From Bowmanella denitrificans (GTDB lineage Bacteria > Pseudomonadota > Gammaproteobacteria > Enterobacterales > Alteromonadaceae): DNA of 64,000 nucleotides. The stretch is taken from assembly GCF_039522935.1 (NCBI RefSeq), contig NZ_BAAAEI010000006.1, positions 372,001 through 436,000 of the forward strand. Reading direction: 5' to 3'. Every line of letters begins with the position of its first letter. Within the stretch, counting starts at the first letter, position 1. The notes below the pieces were generated by a model. That model saw nothing but the letters and a program-made list of their open reading frames with translations, did no database searches and had not been told where the DNA came from. The translations under genes were made by a program, and so were the position numbers. Positions 60,809-64,000 of the stretch are shown in pieces.

Positions 60809-61607
60809 ATATGCACAGATGTTCCAGCGCCTGGACAACGACAAGCAAGGCGCATTTGTGCCCTTCGTGACTCTGGGCGATCCGGATATGGAAACCAGTC
60901 TGGAGGTGATTGAAGCCCTGATAGCAGGTGGCGCCGATGCACTGGAACTGGGTATCCCTTTTTCTGACCCTATTGCCGACGGCCCCACAATTCAAAAATC
61001 CGCCATTCGTGCTCTGGATAAAGGTGTCAGCCCCAAGGATTGCCTGGCCATTATCCGCCGCATTCGGGAGCGCCACCGCGAGATCCCCATCGGCTTGTTG
61101 CTCTACAGCAATCTGGTACTGGCGCCTGGAATTGATGAGTTTTATCGTCAGTGTGCCGAAGCTGGGGTGGATTCCATTTTGGTCGCAGATGTGCCCATTC
61201 GTGAAGGTGAGCCGTTTATGGCCGCTGCCAAAGCACAGGGTATTCACCAGATACTGATCGCCCCCCCCAATGCATCAGAGCAGACCCTGCAACAAATTGG
61301 TGAACTTTCCAGCGGTTACACCTATCTGTTAGGCCGTGCTGGTGTCACCGGAACAGAAACAGCCGCCGATATGCCAGCATCCAACCTGATAAGCAAGCTT
61401 CATGAGGTAGGTGCGGCCCGGCCGATTCTGGGCTTTGGTATCTCCAAACCGGAACAGGTTAAAGCCGCCATTGAAGCTGGCGCGGCAGGTGCGATTGCCG
61501 GTTCAGCCACGGTGAAAATTATTGAACAGCACCTGGAAAATAAAGCCATGATGCTCACCCGTTTAACCGAATTTGTGGCTGGCATGAAAGCCGCTACCAA
61601 CCGCTAA
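60801..61607 (+). CDS. trpA: tryptophan synthase alpha chain
   Basis: A 268-residue TIM barrel that splits indole-3-glycerol phosphate. The catalytic Glu lies in LELGIPFSDPIADGP (near 49) with Asp near 60, and the YLLGRAGVTG and GFGISKPEQV loops are intact. It is the last gene of the trp operon and is followed by palindromic repeats rather than a standard terminator. Confidence 0.98.
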   Translation: MDRYAQMFQRLDNDKQGAFVPFVTLGDPDMETSLEVIEALIAGGADALELGIPFSDPIADGPTIQKSAIRALDKGVSPKDCLAIIRRIRERHREIPIGLLLYSNLVLAPGIDEFYRQCAEAGVDSILVADVPIREGEPFMAAAKAQGIHQILIAPPNASEQTLQQIGELSSGYTYLLGRAGVTGTETAADMPASNLISKLHEVGAARPILGFGISKPEQVKAAIEAGAAGAIAGSATVKIIEQHLENKAMMLTRLTEFVAGMKAATNR

Positions 61608-61621
61608 TAACCGAAGATAGA

Positions 61622-61692
61622 TTCACCGCAGAGCCGCCGAGAATACAGTTTAACCTATTGTAATCTCGGTGTTCTCTGCGCCTCTGTGGTTA
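61622..61692. repeat. palindromic repeat family 2, copy downstream of trpA
   Basis: Arms TCACCGCAGAGCCGCCGAGA and CTCGGTGTTCTCTGCGCCTC plus TGTGGTTA form an imperfect inverted repeat starting 14 nt after the trpA stop. It may fold at the 3' end of the trp transcript. The 61608-61960 gap otherwise contains the next repeat and no supported ORF. Confidence 0.75.
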
Positions 61693-61717
61693 TTTATATT
61701 TTGAATTGAAGTGTTTT

Positions 61718-61829
61718 CATCGCAGAGACACGGAGGGCACGAAGAAATACACAAATTTTTCTGAGTATTTTATTGCAAAATCAGCGTTCTTGGCGGCTCT
61801 GCGAGAGAGATTTTCGTGTTTTTCGTGGT
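61718..61829. repeat. palindromic repeat family 2, diverged copy
   Basis: The left arm reads ATCGCAGAGACACGGAGGGC and the right part CGTTCTTGGCGGCTCTGCGA, followed by a TTTTCGTGTTTTTCGTGG tail. It is similar to, but more diverged than, the adjacent copy. Confidence 0.65.
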
Positions 61830-61960
61830 AAGAGCTGGATTTGACCGCAAAACCCTATGAAGAACACCAAGGCGCCTGAAGAAAGTCACTACCTAGCCCT
61901 GTCCAGCCACAGTAAAAATCGGTACTATCCCAGCATTGCGATAAAGAGGTATACGCGACT

Positions 61961-62527
61961 ATGCAATTTCTGATGGAATTTCTGCCCCTGCTGGTGTTCT
62001 TCCTGGTTTATAAGTTTGTCGATATTTTCTGGGCCACAGGCGCGCTGATGGCCGCTACTGCAGTGCAAATGCTGGTGACCTACCTACGGACCAAAGAAAT
62101 CCCCAAAAAGCAGTGGGTGTTTTTTGCCATGATTGTGGTGTTTGGCGGCTTGACCATCGCCCTGCATGACGAACATTTTATTATGTGGAAACCCACCATT
62201 GTTTATCTGATTTTTGCGGCCATTCTGATTGGTAGCCAAATCATGAAGCGCCCCGCCCTAAAAGAGCTGCTCGGCAGCGCCATGGAACTACCCGAAACGA
62301 TCTGGAAGCGTATCAACACCGGATGGGCGGTATTTTTTGTCGCCAGTGCCGTACTGAATATTTACGTGGCCTATGAATTCAGTCAGGACACCTGGGTGAG
62401 TTTTAAAGTATTTGGTATGACCGGTGTAACCCTGGTGTTCACTATTCTGACCATTATGTATGCTTACCGTTATATGCCGGAAGAGCAAAAACAAGACGAG
62501 CAAATTGACGATAACAAGCAGGGATAA
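61961..62527 (+). CDS. yciB: YciB/IspA intracellular septation-type membrane protein
   Basis: A 188-residue protein with five transmembrane helices: LLVFFLVYKFVDIFWATGALM at the start, WKPTIVYLIFAAIL, and the charged tail. The family affects envelope integrity and septation together with YciC/ZipA-linked functions in enteric bacteria. The gene order yciB-yciI downstream of trp is widely conserved in related genera. The start has AAAGAGG upstream. Confidence 0.93.
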   Translation: MQFLMEFLPLLVFFLVYKFVDIFWATGALMAATAVQMLVTYLRTKEIPKKQWVFFAMIVVFGGLTIALHDEHFIMWKPTIVYLIFAAILIGSQIMKRPALKELLGSAMELPETIWKRINTGWAVFFVASAVLNIYVAYEFSQDTWVSFKVFGMTGVTLVFTILTIMYAYRYMPEEQKQDEQIDDNKQG

Positions 62528-62533
62528 CTAGCC

Positions 62534-62833
62534 ATGTGGTATGTATTTTTCTCCGAAGATGTGGCCAACAGTCTGGAAAAGCGCAAAGCCGCCAGGCCAG
62601 ACCATCTGGCCCGTCTACAGGCGCTTAAAGACTTGGGGCGGTTATTGGTGGCGGGCCCCTGCCCGGCCATTGATTGTGAGGACCCTGGTGAAGCCGGTTT
62701 CAGTGGCTCAGTGGTAATAGCGGAGTTTGCCAGTCTGCAGGAAGCCCAAGCCTGGGCCGATGCCGATCCTTATATGGCTGCCGGTGTCTATCAGCGTACT
62801 ATCGTTAAACCTTATAAAAAGGTACTGCCTTAA
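62534..62833 (+). CDS. yciI: YciI family protein
   Basis: A 99-residue ferredoxin-like-fold protein nearly colinear with E. coli YciI (98 aa): SLEKRKAARPDHLARLQ, GPCPAIDCEDPGEAGFSGS and AQAWADADPYMAAGVY. The conserved His-Asp pair is the putative active site, but the reaction is not established. It starts 6 nt after yciB, so they form one transcript. Confidence 0.93.
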   Translation: MWYVFFSEDVANSLEKRKAARPDHLARLQALKDLGRLLVAGPCPAIDCEDPGEAGFSGSVVIAEFASLQEAQAWADADPYMAAGVYQRTIVKPYKKVLP

Positions 62834-62905
62834 AGCTGCCAGTTTACAGATGGCCCTCGTCAGCGTATGACGCCATCTGATCACTTTCAGTTGAAAACCA
62901 ATGAC

Positions 62906-63319
62906 ATGCTACAAATCAGTCGAAACGTACAATTAGATCCTGCCGAGGTGGAACTGACCGCCATCCGTGCTCAGGGTAGCGGTGGCCAGAATGTCAATAA
63001 GGTGTCCAGCGCCATTCATTTACGCTTTGATATCCGCGCCTCTTCGCTGCCCGACTTCTACAAGGAACGCCTGCTGACACTGTCTGACAGCCGTATCAGC
63101 AATGACGGCATCCTCATTCTCAAGGCGCAGAATTATCGTACCCAGGAACAAAATCGTGAGGACGCCCTGAATCGACTGACTGAGATTATTCAAAGTGCTG
63201 GAAAAACCCAAAAGGCACGCCGCGCCACCAAGCCCACCAAGGCTTCGCAAAAACGCCGGGTGGAAGGCAAAAAGAAAGCTGGGGCGAAAAAAAGCTTACG
63301 AGGGAAAGTGGATTACTAA
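62906..63319 (+). CDS. arfB: alternative ribosome-rescue factor ArfB (YaeJ)
   Basis: A 137-residue peptidyl-tRNA hydrolase of the release-factor family that frees ribosomes stalled at mRNA ends. The catalytic GSGGQNVNK (GGQ) lies near residues 24-32. The C-terminal Lys/Arg-rich tail (about 100-137), which enters the empty mRNA channel, is present. The start at 62906 matches E. coli ArfB, but it lacks a clear Shine-Dalgarno. An upstream ATG at 62867 would add 13 residues. Confidence 0.93.
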   Translation: MLQISRNVQLDPAEVELTAIRAQGSGGQNVNKVSSAIHLRFDIRASSLPDFYKERLLTLSDSRISNDGILILKAQNYRTQEQNREDALNRLTEIIQSAGKTQKARRATKPTKASQKRRVEGKKKAGAKKSLRGKVDY

Positions 63320-63501
63320 TCCGCATACCTCCACCACTAATTAGTGCCAGCTGTATAGGCAGAAAATTCGTATTGGATTTCATGCCCAATATTGGGGCAA
63401 TCTGCAACAGTCTGATACCTGTTTTGAATTCTTAGCATATAAATGCCGACAAAACAGGCGGTTAATCCAGTAGCTAAGCATGGATTCAGATGCTAAAAGT
63501 A

Positions 63502-63696
63502 TCAGGCTGTATATCTGTGCGATTTGACCAGAGTCAGCCCCTGCAGAGCATTGTGATCGGACCAGTTATCTTTATACTTATCGCCAATTTTGGCACCTAG
63601 CCAAACATCCGCGTTTTGAAATTGACATTCATATTTGATGCAATGAACCTGCCACGCATTCACTCCACCAGGAGAGTCGTTGCTGCACAGGCGCAT
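63502..63696 (-). CDS. small Lar-like protein, second in the window
   Basis: A 64-residue ORF with ATG and AAGG 8 nt upstream. Its pattern W-Q-V-H-C-x4-C-Q resembles W-T-I-A-C-x4-C-Q of the ORF at 388-573, and both end in (V/A)-(I/L)-Q-G ... S-H-x-Y. It lacks the leading CxCGG pair, so zinc binding would need other residues. Function unknown; it could be a paralogue or a decayed relative. The surrounding 63320-63835 sequence contains nothing else I can support. Confidence 0.4.
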   Translation of the reverse strand: MRLCSNDSPGGVNAWQVHCIKYECQFQNADVWLGAKIGDKYKDNWSDHNALQGLTLVKSHRYTA

Positions 63697-63835
63697 CCGC
63701 CATGCCTTCTGTCAGCAATGCATTGCGCTTTGCGCCCACTAGACCAGCAGCCCGGCGTCGTGGTCAGAAGGGGCTGGGTTTGAACAAAATCTATACTCGA
63801 AAGTATAAGCAGCCGCTAAGGCAGGATGGTTAAAA

Positions 63836-64000
63836 ATGAGTGCGTTACAACGCAAAGATTGGTCTTGGCACACTGGGCTACATTCAGCATTTAACCGCTG
63901 GCAGTGGATAATCGGCCTGGCTTTGCTGATCCCTTATATGTCCATCGCTACCGAGCTGACGCCAGCGTCACAAAAAATGCTGCTGACACATATTCAGCAT
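63836..64000 (+). CDS. unknown membrane protein, N-terminal part (runs off the window)
   Basis: 55 codons are visible from an ATG with AGGA 9 nt upstream. A polar start (MSALQRKDWSWHTG) is followed by a hydrophobic stretch around residues 24-38 (WIIGLALLIPYMSIA), probably a transmembrane helix or signal anchor. The rest of the gene is outside the window, so no family can be named. Confidence 0.55.
   Translation, partial: MSALQRKDWSWHTGLHSAFNRWQWIIGLALLIPYMSIATELTPASQKMLLTHIQH

Noticed and set aside
1..64000. tRNA or rRNA genes
   Set aside because: No cloverleaf-like sequence with a TTCGAATC-type T-loop or rRNA-like stretch was recognised by eye; a covariance-model scan would be needed to exclude them.

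Overview
The window is a chromosomal segment of a gammaproteobacterium, most likely an Alteromonadaceae-type marine or saline-water heterotroph. The evidence is the gene content: VolA/Pla-type lipase, DUF5916 barrel, DUF885 lipoprotein, TonB-dependent receptor, SatD/DUF3307 pair, and a fused trpCF in the order trpL-E-G-D-CF-B-A followed by yciB-yciI. The genus cannot be fixed from sequence alone. No rRNA, tRNA, CRISPR array, IS transposase or prophage was seen.

Layout. 1-7.5 kb: start of a UvrY/GacA-type response regulator, a small Lar-like Cys-rich ORF, a DUF5916 outer-membrane protein, a DUF885 peptidase-like lipoprotein, ansA, then ybaK and rnk. 7.5-26.4 kb: a DUF349 coiled-coil protein coupled to yeaC and a zinc-ribbon membrane protein, an AGCS symporter with an inserted domain, M14 carboxypeptidase, thioredoxin-like and VOC proteins, M15 peptidase, an Ig-repeat lipoprotein, a DAACS symporter, sohB, a VolA-type lipase, yciK and glnS. 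26.5-28.5 kb: a two-gene SatD-like/DUF3307 cassette preceded by three 28-bp palindromic repeats, the last of which contains the ribosome binding site. 28.5-34.4 kb: three signalling proteins (degenerate GGDEF-EAL, TPR histidine kinase, active-looking GGDEF). 34.6-36.8 kb: MaoC, a small membrane protein, M23 peptidase and a LuxR-type response regulator.

36.8-43.6 kb looks like a coherent poly/oligo-3-hydroxybutyrate utilisation locus. A TonB receptor is divergent from a tightly overlapping operon of GntP permease, secreted MetX-like hydrolase, secreted PHB depolymerase-like protein and 3-hydroxybutyrate dehydrogenase. The LuxR-type regulator lies just behind the receptor, and a perfect 14-bp palindrome sits in the divergent intergenic space. 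43.7-54.8 kb: a small lipoprotein, topA, astB, PhnB-like, DUF6122, EamA transporter, rluB, scpB, scpA, yciO and rnm. 54.9-61.6 kb: the complete trp operon with a classical leader peptide (three tandem Trp codons) and attenuator. 61.9-64 kb: yciB, yciI, arfB, a second Lar-like ORF and the start of an unknown membrane protein.

Intergenic repeats are unusually rich. Heptanucleotide arrays sit directly at the stop codons of ansA, yciK and the DUF3307 gene, and each is linked to a copy of a mosaic palindromic element. A second palindromic family (arms like GCCGAGACGCTGAGAACGCAG) occurs at three loci. A third repeat cluster lies between the DAACS symporter gene and sohB.
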